Assembly: GCF_016808335.1 (NCBI RefSeq)
Contig: NC_053146.1
Location: forward strand, 31,783,495-31,847,494
Reading direction: 5' to 3'
Source of the DNA: Panicum virgatum
Taxonomy: Eukaryota > Streptophyta > Magnoliopsida > Poales > Poaceae
Length of the DNA: 64,000 nt
Shown here: in pieces, positions 32,183 to 43,960 of the stretch
Numbering within the stretch: the first letter of the stretch is position 1
Layout of the letters: every line of letters starts with the position of its first letter
Translations under genes and position numbers: made by a program
The notes under the pieces: model-generated
Told to the model about the DNA's origin: nothing
The model's input: the letters and a program-made list of their open reading frames with translations, nothing else
The model's database searches: none

Positions 32183-32790
32183 GTCGAGTAGAATGCTTCA
32201 CATGGAGTAATCTCCATTGTTGATCAGTTATGGTGAATCCCGTCGGACTACCCAGATAGAAAAACTTTGTAGAGATATCCATAAACTATTTGACCAAGCG
32301 AGTAGGGTGTCCTAGCCAAGGACTGGAGTAGTTTCTAAGATAGATCTATTAGGATGAACCCCATCAGGTTATCCAAGATGAAACCATCTTAAAAATATCC
32401 AATACCTACTCAAGCTAGCGAGTAGGGTGTCTATCATGTAGACTGGAGTAACTACTAAGATTGACCAGTTAGGGTGAACCCCGTAGAGTTACCACCGTAG
32501 GACTAATTTTAGTAGTATCCAAAACATACTCGAGCAAGCGAGTAGTTTTGCCTTTAACACAAGGCTGGAGTTTCTTATAGTTGACCTGTTAGGATGAACT
32601 CCGTCGCTAAGTTGGACAAACTAGTAAAGGTATCCATATACCTTCTCGAGCTAGCGAGTAGGTTGTGTCCTTATATTGAGGACAAGGATATGGCTTGCAT
32701 AGTTATCCTCCTGGAAAACTATATAAGCTATCCTGATCAGGTTATCCAGGTCGGTATGAATCTATTAAGATTACCCTGGTTGAAAAAAAC
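32183..32790. repeat. About 120-bp degenerate tandem repeat in Tat copy 2
   Basis: Five units can be aligned on the core GCGAGTAG at 32298, 32418, 32538 and 32654, preceded by a weaker copy at 32183 (spacing 115, 120, 120, 116). Each unit has GTTAGGGTGAACCCCGT-like sequence, TATCCA, and a short dyad of CTCGAGC and GCGAGT type. It lies between integrase and the antisense gene. Tat-lineage elements are known to carry variable tandem repeats in their 3' region. Confidence 0.8.
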
Positions 32791-33076
32791 CTATTAGAGA
32801 ATAGTCCAATATGATGCTGCCAGGTTAAAAACTGCCTCTAATGTAGTCGAACGGTTAATGGAAACCCTTGATTTATTAAAGAGATCAACTGGCATCACCA
32901 TGTTGCTTGGATCAAGGATAAAATCTGCGCAAGTGCTCGATGTTCTAGGAGTTGGGTACCTCATTACCATCTACATCGGTAATTCTGTATGATCCAGGTC
33001 TTGTAACCTTAGATATGATGAAAGGTCCCTCCCATCTGGAATTTAACTTGTGCAGTCCCTTTTCATCTTGAATCCT
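32791..33076 (-). pseudogene. End of Tat 2 pol and beginning of 3' region
   Basis: On the minus strand, sequence from about 33060 to 32940 corresponds to the integrase C-terminus (motifs like WEGPF and DVDGNEVP can be read with a frame change). The part below 32940 has no clear gene and leads into the tandem repeats. Confidence 0.5.
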
Positions 33077-34408
33077 TCATAGAACTAGATCTCCTATACT
33101 GAAAGATTTTTGCTGGACATTGTGATCATGGTAGCGTCTGACTCCTTGAAGGTATCTAGTCGATTGGGTCAAAGCATTGATTCTGACTTCTTCGACTGAA
33201 TCCAACTCAAGTTGTCGAGATTCATCTGCTTTTCCTTCTTGATAGGCTTCTACTCTTGGAGATTTCAACATGATATCTACAGGTAGTATAGCCTCTGACT
33301 CATAGGTGAGGAAGAAGGGAGACTGTCCAGTTGCCTTGCTAGGTTGGGTTCGTAGCCCCCAGACCACATGGGGTAGTTCTTGAATCTACTTGCCACCTTT
33401 CTTGGAGTTGGCGTCGTAGAGTCTCTTCTTCAAGCCATCGAGTACTAAGCCATTGATGCGCTCTACTTGGCCATTCGCTCGAGGATGAGCCACTGAAGCA
33501 TACTTGACCTCTATGCAAGAATTGTCGCAGAAATCCCAGAAAGACTACGATGTAAAGTTAGAGCCAAGATCTGTGATGATGGTATGAGGAAATCCAAACC
33601 GGTGTATGATGTCAGAGATGAAATCCACTACTGTATCTGATGAGATCTTGACAATGGGCTTGTACTCGATCCACTTGGTAAACTTGTCGACTGCTACCAG
33701 CACATGATTAAATCCTCCTGGCACTACGGTTAGAGGTCCGATCATGTATAGACTCCAACAGGCGAATGACCATGACGGAGGGATTGTTATCAGATTGTGT
33801 GCTGGGATGTGAGTCTTTCTGCCGAAGAATTGGCAGCCAGGGCATCGTTTGACAAGGTCTTCTGCATCCGATATAGCTGTTGGCCAGAAGAACCCTAATC
33901 TGTAGGCCTTGCCGACGAGTGTTCGTGATGCGGCATGATTGCCGCAGACTCCTTCATGTATTTCCCTGAGGATGTCTTTGCCTTCTTCCAGGGTAATGCA
34001 TTTCATCAGGATGCCGGAGGTAGAGCACTTATATAGGTTGTTGCCAACTAGAACGAAACCCTTGCTTCGCCTAATGATGCGAGCAGCTTCGGCGCTCTTG
34101 GCATCAACGTGTGGTGGAAGCTTGAACTCCTTGATAAAGTCGATGAACTGAATCCGCCAGTCTTCTTCGATCATCAGCACTTCTCTGACTGCGGCCGAGG
34201 CCTCCGCGTCAATAGCTTGTTGACTTTGTACCTTGACTGATGGGTGATGTAGTTCATGAACAAAGACTCCAGGTGGGACAGCTGCTCGAGTAGATCCAAG
34301 TTTGGAGAGGACATCAGCTCCCACGTTATTGTCACGGTCTACGTGGTGGATTTCCAATCCTGAGAACTTGTTCTCGAGTTTTCTGATTTCTTTAACGTAT
34401 GCGTCCAT
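33077..34408 (-). pseudogene. Tat 2 integrase, damaged active site
   Basis: Two open segments, 34408-33545 and 33367-33077, carry the linker from the second RNase H (IHHVDRDNNVGADVLSKL), the HHCC region (GVCGNHAASRTLVGKAYR, CPGCQFF), the catalytic core and the C-terminal domain (WGLRTQPSKATGQSPFFL). The position of the first catalytic Asp reads SLYMIGPL where Tat copy 3 has GLDSLGPL, so it is Tyr here. The second Asp is kept in IITDLGSNF. The glutamate region (33480-33545) lies in the gap between segments with frame changes. Not active. Confidence 0.85.
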
Positions 34409-34480
34409 TGTGTCCTTGTTGATGTCCCATTCTTTATTTACTTGCTGGATGATGAGTAGAGAATCGCCGTAGACAAGTAG

Positions 34481-35056
34481 TCACTTGATGTCGAGAGAAA
34501 CTGCTAGGCGAAGACCGTGAAGCAGTGCCTCGTATTCTGCTTCATTGTTGGAGACTTTAAATAAGATTTGGAACACATACTTCAACTGTTCTCCCTTGGG
34601 GGAGATGAACAGGACTCCCGTGCCACCTCCGTCGAGCTTGAATGAGCCGTCAAAGTACATGACCCAATGCTCTGGCACGTTATGAGGTGCTGGGATTTGA
34701 TTCTCCCACCATTCAGCTAAGAAGTCGACTAGTGCTTGTGACTTGATTGCTGTTCTTGGTTTGAAGTTGATGTCTAAGGCTCCCAGTTCAACTGCCCACT
34801 TTGAGATTCGTCCGGTGGCATCCCGATTGTGGAGTATGTCTGCCAATGGGATGTCAGTTATTACTAAGATCTTGTACTCGTCAAAATAGTGTCGAAGCTT
34901 CTTAGAGGTGATTAGAATTCCATATAGAACTTTCTGAATTGACGGGCATCTAACCTTTGATTCAGAGAGTACTTCACTGATGAAGTAGACATGTCTCTGG
35001 ACGCCGTAAGCGTGGCCTTCCTCCGGACGTTCAATTACTATCGCCGTGCTGACCAC
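34481..35056 (-). pseudogene. Tat 2 RNase H plus archaeal-like RNase H domain
   Basis: This 191-codon frame begins in the ordinary RNase H and connection region ([27 protein letters not shown]) and then has MYFDGSFKLDGGGTGVLF and SNNEAEYEALLHGL, the signature of the second, archaeal-type RNase H known from the Tat lineage. It ends at a TGA at 34481-34483 where an Arg codon (CGA) would continue into LLVYGDS, a change that fits decay of a methylated CpG. Confidence 0.85.
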
Positions 35057-35278
35057 ATGAGTAGTTGCAGCGATGTAGAGGAGTAGTTCCTTGGCTAGTA
35101 GTGGTGCTGTAAGAATTGGCGGTGACTGGAGATGATGCTTAAGGTTCTTGAGTGCTTCCGCGGCTTCTGTAGTCCACTCAAATTTGTCTTATCTCTTGAA
35201 GAGCTTGAAGAAGGGTAGGCCCCGTTCACCAAGCCTGGACAAGAACTGGTTCAAGGTTGCCATTCAGCCTGTAAGCTT

Positions 35279-36415
35279 CTAGACGTCCTTGATGGTAGCT
35301 GGAGCATCCATAGCCATAATGGCATTGATCTTCTCTGGGTTAGCCACGATTCCTCGGTTGCTGACGATGAATCCGTGTAGTTTTCCAGAGGCTACGCCGA
35401 AGACACACTTAGTTGGGTTGAGTTTCCAACGGAACTTTCGGAGGCTGTTGAAGGTTTCTTCCAGGTCAGTGATGAATTGATCCTGGGTCTTGGTTTTGGC
35501 GACGACGTCGTCAACATTGTGATGTAGCTGATCAACAAAGCACAGCTGTATCGCACGCTGGTAGGTGGCACCAGCGTTCTTCAACCCGAAGGACATGGTC
35601 TTGTAGGCGTATGCCCCATAAGGGGTGATGAATGTCGTCTTGATTTGGTCTTCTTCTTTTAAGGTGATCTGATGATAGCCTGAATAGCAGTCAGGGAAGG
35701 ATAACAGGACGCATCCTGCCGTGGAGTCGATTACTTGATCAATGCAGGGTAGCCCGAAAGGATCCTTTGGGCAATGCTTGTTTAGATCGGTGTAGTCGAC
35801 GCACATCCTCCACTCATTGTTGTTCTTCTTCTGGACGAGTACAGGGTTGGCCAGCCATTCGGGATGATAGACTTCTTTGATGAACCCTGCTGTGAGTAGC
35901 TTCGCTAGCTCCTTCTTGATAGCTTCTCGCTTGTCCGGGGAGAAGCGCCGTAGCCGTTGCTTCTTTGGTGTGGCTTTGGAGTTGACTTTCAGGGCATGCT
36001 CGATCAACTCCTTGGGCACCCTTGGCATATCCACTGGTTTCCACGCGAATACGTCTTGGTTGGCCCTAAGGAAGTTGACGAGCTCGAGTTCCTTTTTGTC
36101 ACCCAAGCTAGCTCCGATGATGGTGGTTTTCGAGTCATCTCCCTCTTGTAGCTGAATAGTCTTGGTGCCCACGTCACCGGTTGGCTTAACCAGCGACTGG
36201 CTTGGCTTCTTGGAGGGCATTGAGTCTTTGTTGAGAGAGAGTTCCTTGGCGGCAACAAGTATTTTGCTGACAGAGCTAGGAACTCGAATTGTGGCAGCAT
36301 GATCTATTGCTTCCTTGTTGCACTCGAAGGACTTGAGGAGGTCTCCTCGCAGAGAAAGTACTCCTGTATTGCCCGGCATCTTGAGGAGCAGGTACACATA
36401 ATGTGGTACTGCCAT
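35279..36415 (-). pseudogene. Tat 2 reverse transcriptase
   Basis: An open frame of 378 codons from the end of protease (MAVPHYVYLLLKMPG) through the linker and reverse transcriptase: [51 protein letters not shown]. The catalytic box is shortened: it reads HNVDDVVAKTK where Tat copy 3 has [11 protein letters not shown], so four residues including the Tyr are missing. The frame stops at 35279 before the thumb. The region 35057-35278 between this and the next frame is frameshifted. Confidence 0.88.
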
Positions 36416-36419
36416 GAAC

Positions 36420-37230
36420 TTGGCCAGCGCAGGTCTTCCCAGTATGGCATGGTAGGAAGATTCGAAGTCGGCTACTTCAAACTTGATGTACTCTGTCCGA
36501 AAGTTTTGTTCTGTACCAAATGTGACCGGAAGGGTGACCGAGCCAATTGGTGTAGAAGAGTTTCTGAGAACAATGCCATAAAAGGGGCCTTGCTTGGAGT
36601 GAGCAGACTCATGTAGTTGAGGCCCATCTTAGCCAGAGTTTTTGCAAAGATCAAGTTGAGTCCGCTTCCGCCATCGATGAGTACTCGAATAAGCTTGGAT
36701 CCTTGGACAACTAGATCGAGTACTAGTAGGAACTTCCTAGGTTTAGAGAAGCTGGTCCATTGGTCCTCCCTGGAGAAGGTAATGGGGACCTCGCTGTATT
36801 TAGTGGTCTCTGAATTGCTGGCTCAACTAAAAGAATTTCTCTGAGTAGAAGCTTCTAGGCCCGCTTGGAGAAGCTAGGATCCCCTCCAAATAATGACATT
36901 GACGACATTTTGTGGCTGTTGGAACCCATCGGGGTCTTTCTTGTCGTCTTCATCATCCTTGTTTTGCTTTTTCTTAGGAGCATCTGGCGGTGTCGACTGG
37001 AATGATTTACGCAGGATCGTGCACTCCCACATCGAGTGGTTGCTCTTGGGGTGGATTGGGCACCTCTTGTTGTGAAGGATCTAATCGAATTGATCTTGCG
37101 GCTTTTCATTCTTCTTACCATGCGAAGTACGATCCATGGTACCGACAGTGTCGTCGGGCTTGCGCTTGCGCGCGGGATCCCGCTAGTTGCTAGGCCCTCC
37201 ACGGTCATTGAGGCGCTTCCCGTTGTTATC
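36420..37230 (-). pseudogene. Tat 2 gag 3' part and protease
   Basis: On the minus strand, in broken frames: the basic gag tail (KRKPDDTVGT, 37175 downward), a zinc-binding-like motif CPIHPKSNHSMWEC near 37050, an acidic Lys/Asp/Pro linker, and the protease with VLIDGGSGLNLIFAKTLAKM at about 36690-36630. DGG instead of DTG or DSG is usual in Tat proteases. The open part at 36654-36472 covers LNYMSLLTPSKAPF. A Tekay solo LTR splits gag at 37230. Confidence 0.8.
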
Positions 37231-40200
37231 TGTAACACCCAGTTTATAAAAGGACATAAACCGAGCAATCATATACGTGCCAGGATCAAGTGACACGTAT
37301 ATACAACAGAACGAACAGTATATCACAGCACATATCATGTAAAAAGATATAATAAAGCGAGTACGAATGTTATTTATTACATTAATGACAAAAGTTTGAT
37401 ACAGAGTATGCGGAAGCGTAAAAACATATACGAGAAGTTCTCGGAAGCAGGGCAGCACAGGGACGTCGACTAGGAGACGAACACCTAGAAGTCCTCGTAG
37501 TCCTGGTAGCGCTGAGTGAACTCCCCCGCGTTGGCAGGAACTGAGCAGCAGTAGAGTATCCCCAAGAGGAAAAAGAGTAGAGTAGGCAAGAGTGAGTACA
37601 CAACTTGTACTCAACAAGTATAACACAAACTATGAGGCTCTAAGGTTGGCTGACCCGACTGCATTTGCTTTTAAGTCTTGGTAAAATTTTATTAAAGCTA
37701 TTTACTACAAGTTGATGAATTACCCTAAACCCAGTTACATAGTAATTAATCAAATTTAATCATGTTACTACTGAGAACCAAACCAAACCAAGCCACCCGG
37801 GGAAACCTGCCTCGTCAAAGGAAGATAACCCCACTAATCAAAAGGAGGATCTGGGCCGCTCATGACCGTGAGCATGGCTAGTATACCAGTTTTACACTCT
37901 GCAGAGGTTGCACATCTTTACCCACAAGTCATGAGCTACGCTAGTTGTTCATCACACTTCCTTAGGTGAGATGACTAGCAAACTCACTACGAGGCCGTTA
38001 CAAAGGATCACGTTGGTAAGGTGTAACCGCTAAGGATTCAGGCAATGCAACGATGGTACCTACCTCGAGGGGTACGCAGACCAAGCCTCGTAGCCTGGGG
38101 ACCATTCAAGCTCGACCCCCCTCGTGCCTCGTCGGTAAGTTACTCCTGAACCAAAATGACCAAATTAGTAAGCCAAGACCGTCCCATTCCAGTCTTGTTG
38201 TAGCGCTGTTGTCCCAGGTTGTCGCTCTATGAACCGGTCCTTATGGAGAGTGGCCAACCAGGCAGTAAGCACCGTGCTGGCCCCCTAAACCATGTTTCTA
38301 ACAAAACCAATTTTTAACGAGACGTGAGCCCCTCAAACGGGCCAGTCTCAGAATTAAGTTGCATATACCATTAACCAAATTAATTAAAAAGGACCAAGTG
38401 TGTTATAGCGCGGCACCTAGGACAACTAACCAAAATGCAACCCGAAGGATATATATAGAGGATATAAAGTGGCTAGGGAAGTCCTTATAGGCATACAGTA
38501 CTAAAATGCAGTATGAAAATGTATTTAAAGTGATAGGTGTTGTTCATGTTATACTTGCCTTCCTCAAACTGTTCCTGCTGCTCGAACTGCTCAGAAGATG
38601 GCTACTGGTACTGGTACTGGGGCTCCTTAGATGGATCAACGTCTACTCACGAACACATGGCCAAAAACAATACACAACATACACATACATGCAAACAATA
38701 GCAAAAATTAAGAAACAGTACAAAAATACATAAAAACAGCAAACAAAACTAAGCTAGAACTAATCTACGCATTACAACGATCGCGTGGACATAAAGAACA
38801 CCTAAAACGGAGCTAGAACGCGAAAACTAGAGCCACAACAAGGTCCAGGGGCTTTTCTGTAAGAAAAACTAAGTTTCTGGGGGTTTTCTGCAAAAACCGA
38901 GGGCCTAAACATAATTAAACTTTAGTTCTAAAGTCTAACGTGCAAAAGCATCAAGTCAGGATGGCGGGTTCTAATACTGGAAAGTTCAGGAGGGTCTGTG
39001 TAAGATTTTGGGCTCATCTGTAATTACTTTTGAACACAGCTGGACCGCGGGTTGATTCCGAGGAAACTGGGGGGTTCTTTAGCAAAAGTGACAGCGCTGA
39101 CCGGTAAGCCGTCTATTTGACTCAGCTCGGGTCTGTTCTGGGCCGTAGGATCAAGATCGAGCGGCTGTGGCTGGTTGGGCGCGCGGGGCGGTGGCGGGAC
39201 TCGCCGGCGACGTGCTCCCGCGGCGGTGGCTCACCGGACTTGGCCAAACTTGGCCGTCCGGGGATCAAATCGACCCGAATTTGGGTCCGGGGTGGCTTAC
39301 GCTGCACGTGAAGTCCACCTGGGGCCTTTGCGAGCCTCGGGGAGGATCTGAGCGGTGAGAGCGATGGCGGCGGCGGCTCTGCGCGGTGGCGCTCGCCGGC
39401 ACGCACGCGTTCATGTCATGCTGGGGTATTTTCTGGGCGCGGAAGAGTTTGTGTGCGTGCGTAAGGCTAACGCAAGCCAAAACAAGGGCCACGCGCGACT
39501 GTGTTGTGCTGCAGCGATCCCGCCATGGCGAAGCTGCGGCGGGGGAGCACCGGCGGTGGTGTTCCTGCCCCTAGGATGGCCTATGTGCCAAGGCATCTAG
39601 CGCAGAAGGTGAAGGGGGTCGCAGGGTTGCTCACCGAGGCTCAAGTTCGAGCAGTGCAGTCGTGTAGAGGCATCGGCGACGTAGTCCTGCGGCGGCGCAC
39701 GGGTGGAGCTAGGGGAGGTGGGTGCTGCAGGGGTAGTCTGGGCCTGCTGATCCACCGGGGAGGTCCGCGCGGGCCCTATGAAGGAACAGAGAGGGTCAAC
39801 GCGGCCAGAGCGGCACCGGCGGCGAGAAATTGCGGCGGCACAGCTTGCTCACCTGTGGTGGACAGGGTGAGATTCTGGCGCTACTCGGGGCTGATGTTGA
39901 GGCGAAGGTGCTCGGGAAGTCCACTGGAGTCACGGCGGAGCTAACTCAAGGCTTGTGGTGGCTCGTGGTGCAGCGGAGCAACTGGTCCGCGGCGGAGCAG
40001 AGGTGCGGCGAGGCAGAGCGGCGCTGAGACTGCGGCTAGGGTTGGAGACGGCGGCTGTGGTGGAACAGGGCGCAGGGGGTGCAGCTGCGTTTAAAGGAGA
40101 CGGGCAATGATCGCGGCGCACAGGCGATGGAAGGTGATCACCGGGGATCACGGCGGCGAATCTCGGCCGGATTCAGCGCGGGGCAGAAAGGAAGGAAGGG

Positions 40201-40792
40201 GACGGATCTGCTAGGTGGGGCCGGTCGGTCAGAGGGAGCAACGGGAGAGCGACCGCGGGCGAAACGGAGCAAGGAGATGCTGACGGGGTGGGGCCAAGGT
40301 GTCGGCGCAAAGGAGCGAGCGCCGGACGTGGGCTGCAGGCGCGCTGGGCTGCGGTGCCGTTCTGGGCCGGGAAGAGAGAGGGAGTGGGTGAACCTGGGCC
40401 GTGCTGGCTGTGGGGGTTGCTGGGCCCGCGTGAGGGGAAAGGTGGGAGGGCTGGGCTGCTGGTTTTGGGCTGGGGAAAAGGGAAGTGGGCCAAGGGCCGG
40501 TTTGAGTGCTGGGTTTCCTTTCCTTTTCTATTTTCTTTCCTTTTGTAAGTCAAACCAAACTCAAACTATTTGAATTCAAATGAAATTTGAATTCAAACCC
40601 CTATGAAATCAAGCAAAATAAAACATGCACCAGCATGAATGCAACAACAGGTTGAACCTAAGATAAATTTTAATTACTTTATGAAGCGAAAATAAATTAT
40701 AAATGCAAGGCTAAGCAAATTAAATCCTAGAAAATTAAATAAAGCCAATTAAATTTATTATTAAATACTGAAATTTGAATTAGGGTGTTACA
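37231..40792 (-). repeat. Tekay solo LTR, TSD TTATC
   Basis: A 3562-bp single LTR with TTATC at 37226-37230 and 40793-40797. It starts TGTAACACCCAGTTTATAAAAG and ends GGTGTTACA on the plus strand, so its sense is minus. It is clearly diverged from the two full Tekay elements in the GC-rich middle. No internal sequence remains, so the element was lost by LTR-LTR recombination. Confidence 0.95.
37485..38642 (-). other. Conserved LTR exons A and B in the solo LTR
   Basis: Exon A is 38642-38559 (84 nt, two single-codon deletions relative to 8878-8967) with one CAG-to-TAG stop. Exon B is 37540-37485, with substitutions but the same frame and the same end (QRYQDYEDF and TAG). Donor GCAAGT, acceptor and the upstream GTGAGC donor (39634) are all kept. 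Confidence 0.5.
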
Positions 40793-41035
40793 TTATCGTT
40801 GTTACGGTGTGGGAAACGGCTGCGTTCTTGCTCCTCTTTGTCAGCCCAGCACTGCATCATATCGCATAGCTCTACTATCATTTTTGGGCAATTGCGCCCG
40901 AAATCACGGTATAGAGTCTGGACAGTAATGCCGCTTTGGAAGTAGTCGATGACGTCGTCGTCCGCACAGTTGGGATGGTGGCTCTTGTGTCGAAGAAACA
41001 CTTGACGTAGGATCTGATGGATTCGCCTTGCTCTT
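40793..41035 (-). pseudogene. Tat 2 gag fragment
   Basis: The frame at 41001-40780 encodes CADDDVIDYFQSGITVQTLYRDFGRN and a Lys/Glu-rich tail, typical of the Tat gag core. A one-base frame change near 40985 separates it from the upstream motif QGESIRSYV. Sequence to the right is no longer gag in this orientation. Confidence 0.8.
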
Positions 41036-42456
41036 GCTTACCCGACCCAGCTACTTTCGGTCAGATCCAATCTGACCCGGCTTCGGGAGTGGAACTTGGC
41101 TTCCACCCAACCGTTCTTCGGCGACAGAGCATCGCCGGATCTTCATCGTCTCTGACGACTCCGACACTCGCCCTAACGAGGATGATGAAGAGAGGGAGAA
41201 TCGACTTCGCCGCAACGAGCTCCGCGCCAACAGAAGGCGCAACGACGCAGCGATTCGTTAGTCCGAGCGCGACATGGAGGACGCCGACCGCCGCAACCCC
41301 AGGAACCGGTGTTCACCGATCCAACCGCGCAACCTCGACGCCGACTTCATCCTCGACTACAACGGCCAAGACGTCTTCGCTACACCGTCGGCCAACCTCG
41401 CCGCGGTATTCTAGGTGCTCGAGGCCCTCTAGGAGACCCCCAAGATCGTCAAGGCTCGCTCTCGCCTGCACGTGGCTGCCACGCAAGCCCAGCAGCTGTG
41501 CAGGGACAACTCGGCTTACCGCGCCCAGTTGAGTCACCACTCGACACGACCCCACGGCGATGACCTGCATCCGCGCATCAACAACCGTCACCGCCAACAC
41601 AACGCCACTGAGCGCGAGCGACGTTGCCAATACGACGAGGAACACAACGCCGACCATCAGAACTGCGGCCGCCGGGGCGACAACCCTCCGCGACGACCAC
41701 ACCACGACTACAAACCTGACAACGACCTCGACGGCTTCTCCGCCTTCTCCAGTCGGCTCCGGACCATCCAGTGGCCTGCCACCTTCAAGCCAACCGGAAT
41801 CGAGAAGTACGACGGCGAGTCGGACCCCAAGACGTGGCTGCGCACTTACTCCATCGCCGTCCGAGCTACGAGCGGCGACAACGACATCATGGCTGCTTAC
41901 TTCCCGGCCATGATGGGTCGCCACGCCCTCAACTGGCTCAAGGCGCTTCCTGCTGGCTTCATCAACAGTTGGCAGGATATCTGCAGCGCCTTCATCCAGT
42001 ACTGCCAGGCGTCCTGCCCGGGTCCCAAAACCAGATGGGATCTGGCAAGCATCATCCAGCAACCTAACGAGTCCCTCCGCGACTACATCAAGAGGTACTT
42101 CGCTAACTGTAATACCATTATGGAGGTTGATGACAGGGATGTTATCCACCACTTCCATGAAGGCCTCCATAGCATCGAACTATGGAGGAAGATGTTCGAA
42201 AGCAACCCCAAGACCGTGGGCGACATGATGACGGTCGTCAACAAGCATGCCGACATGGAAGAAGCCGAGCAGGCCCACCGCTGACACAAGACCAAGAACG
42301 ATGACTCCAAGCGTCCCCCTCAGCGGGACAATCGCTTGGAACGCTGACGCGAAGATCGCCCACCTCGTCACGGGAAGAAACACGACCGCGCCGAGTCATC
42401 CAAGAACCGGGACCGCAAGCGTGGCCCTGAGAACACCGTCGCTATCACCGAAAGGT

Positions 42457-43699
42457 TGTTGACGGCCGTTAAGTCCAAAATATATGTCGTCAACTCCTGC
42501 ATAAAGACATGAAAAATAAACATCAACAATAGTAGTAGTAGTAGTTATTACTAACGAATTCCACGAGTATTGGTGAATTATTGATTGCAGGGACACAAGT
42601 CGGAAATAAGATGAAAACACGAAGAATACGCAGATGAAACCACAGAAGATCGCATCTTGTGTAACCTATCCAAAAGAGGCCAACCTGACAGACCAAACCC
42701 ACTAACGAAGCCCCGGCACCGACCATCTGACATCAGGACCCACCAGGTAGTGTACCAGAGAAAGGCGGTGGCCAGAGGCGGCAAAGTGGGACTGGCCGAA
42801 CCCTTGGTTCGGCCGAACCTGGACAAGCACGTGTCCAGGTGCATTTTGGCGGGAAGTCAGTTCTGATCCTTCTGAAGGTGGTTGATGATGTTTCCATATT
42901 TATCTTGGCAGGAACTGACCTCAGGGCACTATATAAGGGGCCTCCCTCACCCCCTCACACACACCACCAAGTCCTCTTCCTCCTTCACTTGAAGATGTAG
43001 TGCTCCAATGCTTAGGCGAGGCCCTACCTAGGCTAGTGCTTAGAGTAGGAAGAGATTCAGGAGTAGTTCGGGGAAGCCCCGGGCCTGTCGGCGGTCTTCT
43101 CTAATCTTGTACCTCTACGGATGCTGGCTTCCTCTGGTATGAGTAAGTTAGTATTTATGATTCTTGTAATGCATAGTACTTTTGCTTGAGTGAGATCAGT
43201 TCTCTTACTCGCGGGTTCGTCGCTTCATATTTATACGGAGTGCTGTAGTTTGGTACGGGTTAATAGATGTAGTTAGACTGCAGTAGTAATTAGTAGCGCA
43301 GACGTGGTGTCTGGGCTAAAGGTTACCTTCGTTTGCCTTATATCCCACGGTCTGTGAGGTAGGCCGCAGGTGGTGACAGCCCTATCTGTCCTTCGTAGTC
43401 CTTCACATTCGGATATAGCGTAGAGCTGTTGGCCGGAGTCTCCTGACCATTTCAAGGGTAAGTCGGTGCCCGAAGCGAGTATTCTTCCTGAGAGATCGAC
43501 CTTTAACTCATCTTTAGTGCTACCGCAGGAATCCTCTCCATCCTCACCACATATCCTGGTGTGTCCTTGGACCGACTAAGTTAGGAGTTAGTGCACACAC
43601 ATTCCCTATGGATACGATACCCTTGAATACTCACGGGTGAAAGCTACAATGGTATCCATGCACTTGCGGATTTATTTCGCATTGTTAAAATACCCAACA
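42457..43699 (+). repeat. Athila solo LTR, TSD AAGGT
   Basis: A 1243-bp LTR from TGTTGACGGCC to ATACCCAACA with AAGGT at 42452-42456 and 43700-43704. The Tat gag frame reads straight across once the LTR and one duplication are removed. It has the palindrome GGTTCGGCCGAACC at 42806-42819 and a TATA box at 42930-42938. Confidence 0.95.
42930..42938 (+). promoter_or_regulatory. TATA box of the Athila solo LTR
   Basis: TATATAAGG followed by GGCCTCCCTC, the same as at 4164-4172. Confidence 0.6.
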
Positions 43700-43960
43700 A
43701 AGGTCCCAGTTCCGCTCCACCCTCAACCAAGCGGACCTAGACCGACTCTTGGATGGCAAGTGTCCTTGGCACAAGGACGCAAACCACACTGCCCGGGAGT
43801 GCCGAGCATTCTCCAACGGCGTCATCAAGGACGACTACTCCAAGCGACCCCGCCCAGGCGAGATGACGACGAGCATAGGGATGATTCACCAGGGAACTTC
43901 CAGGAAGAAGACAAGACCGTCAACTTCATATTTGGCGGCCCTAGCAAGCCATCATGCCGG

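Larger units (their letters stand above)
27605..41040 (-). mobile_element. Tat copy 2, minus strand, 5' end lost
   Basis: In sense (right to left): part of gag, protease, reverse transcriptase, RNase H with a second RNase H-like domain, integrase, a tandem repeat block, the antisense gene, polypurine tract and 3' LTR. It is interrupted by a TIR transposon (30490-31591) and a Tekay solo LTR (37231-40792). The 5' LTR and the start of gag are missing: at about 41040 the sequence turns into plus-strand Tat copy 3. Confidence 0.88.
41115..43960 (+). pseudogene. Tat 3 gag, split by a solo LTR
   Basis: The N-terminal part (from about 41115) is charged, with NEDDEERENRLRRNELRANR and stops near 41258 and 41415. 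The core is open at 41472-42284: FKPTGIEKYDGESDPKTWLR, MMGRHALNWLKALPAGFI and QQPNESLRDYIKRYF, clearly Tat gag. A TGA at 42282-42284 interrupts the basic tail. After the solo LTR (42457-43699) gag resumes at 43705 and has the zinc-binding-like CPWHKDANHTARECRA at about 43771-43818. Gag forms the particle; this copy is not functional. Confidence 0.88.

Noticed and set aside
32183..32790. CRISPR-like array
   Set aside because: Units are degenerate along their whole length without unique spacers, and lie within a plant retrotransposon.
41313..42170. 285-codon minus-strand ORF
   Set aside because: It is the mirror of the Tat 3 gag gene, which has clear family motifs on the plus strand.
42457..43699. 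5' LTR of Tat copy 3
   Set aside because: It has its own AAGGT duplication inside the gag frame and belongs to the Athila LTR family, not to the 416-bp Tat LTR family.
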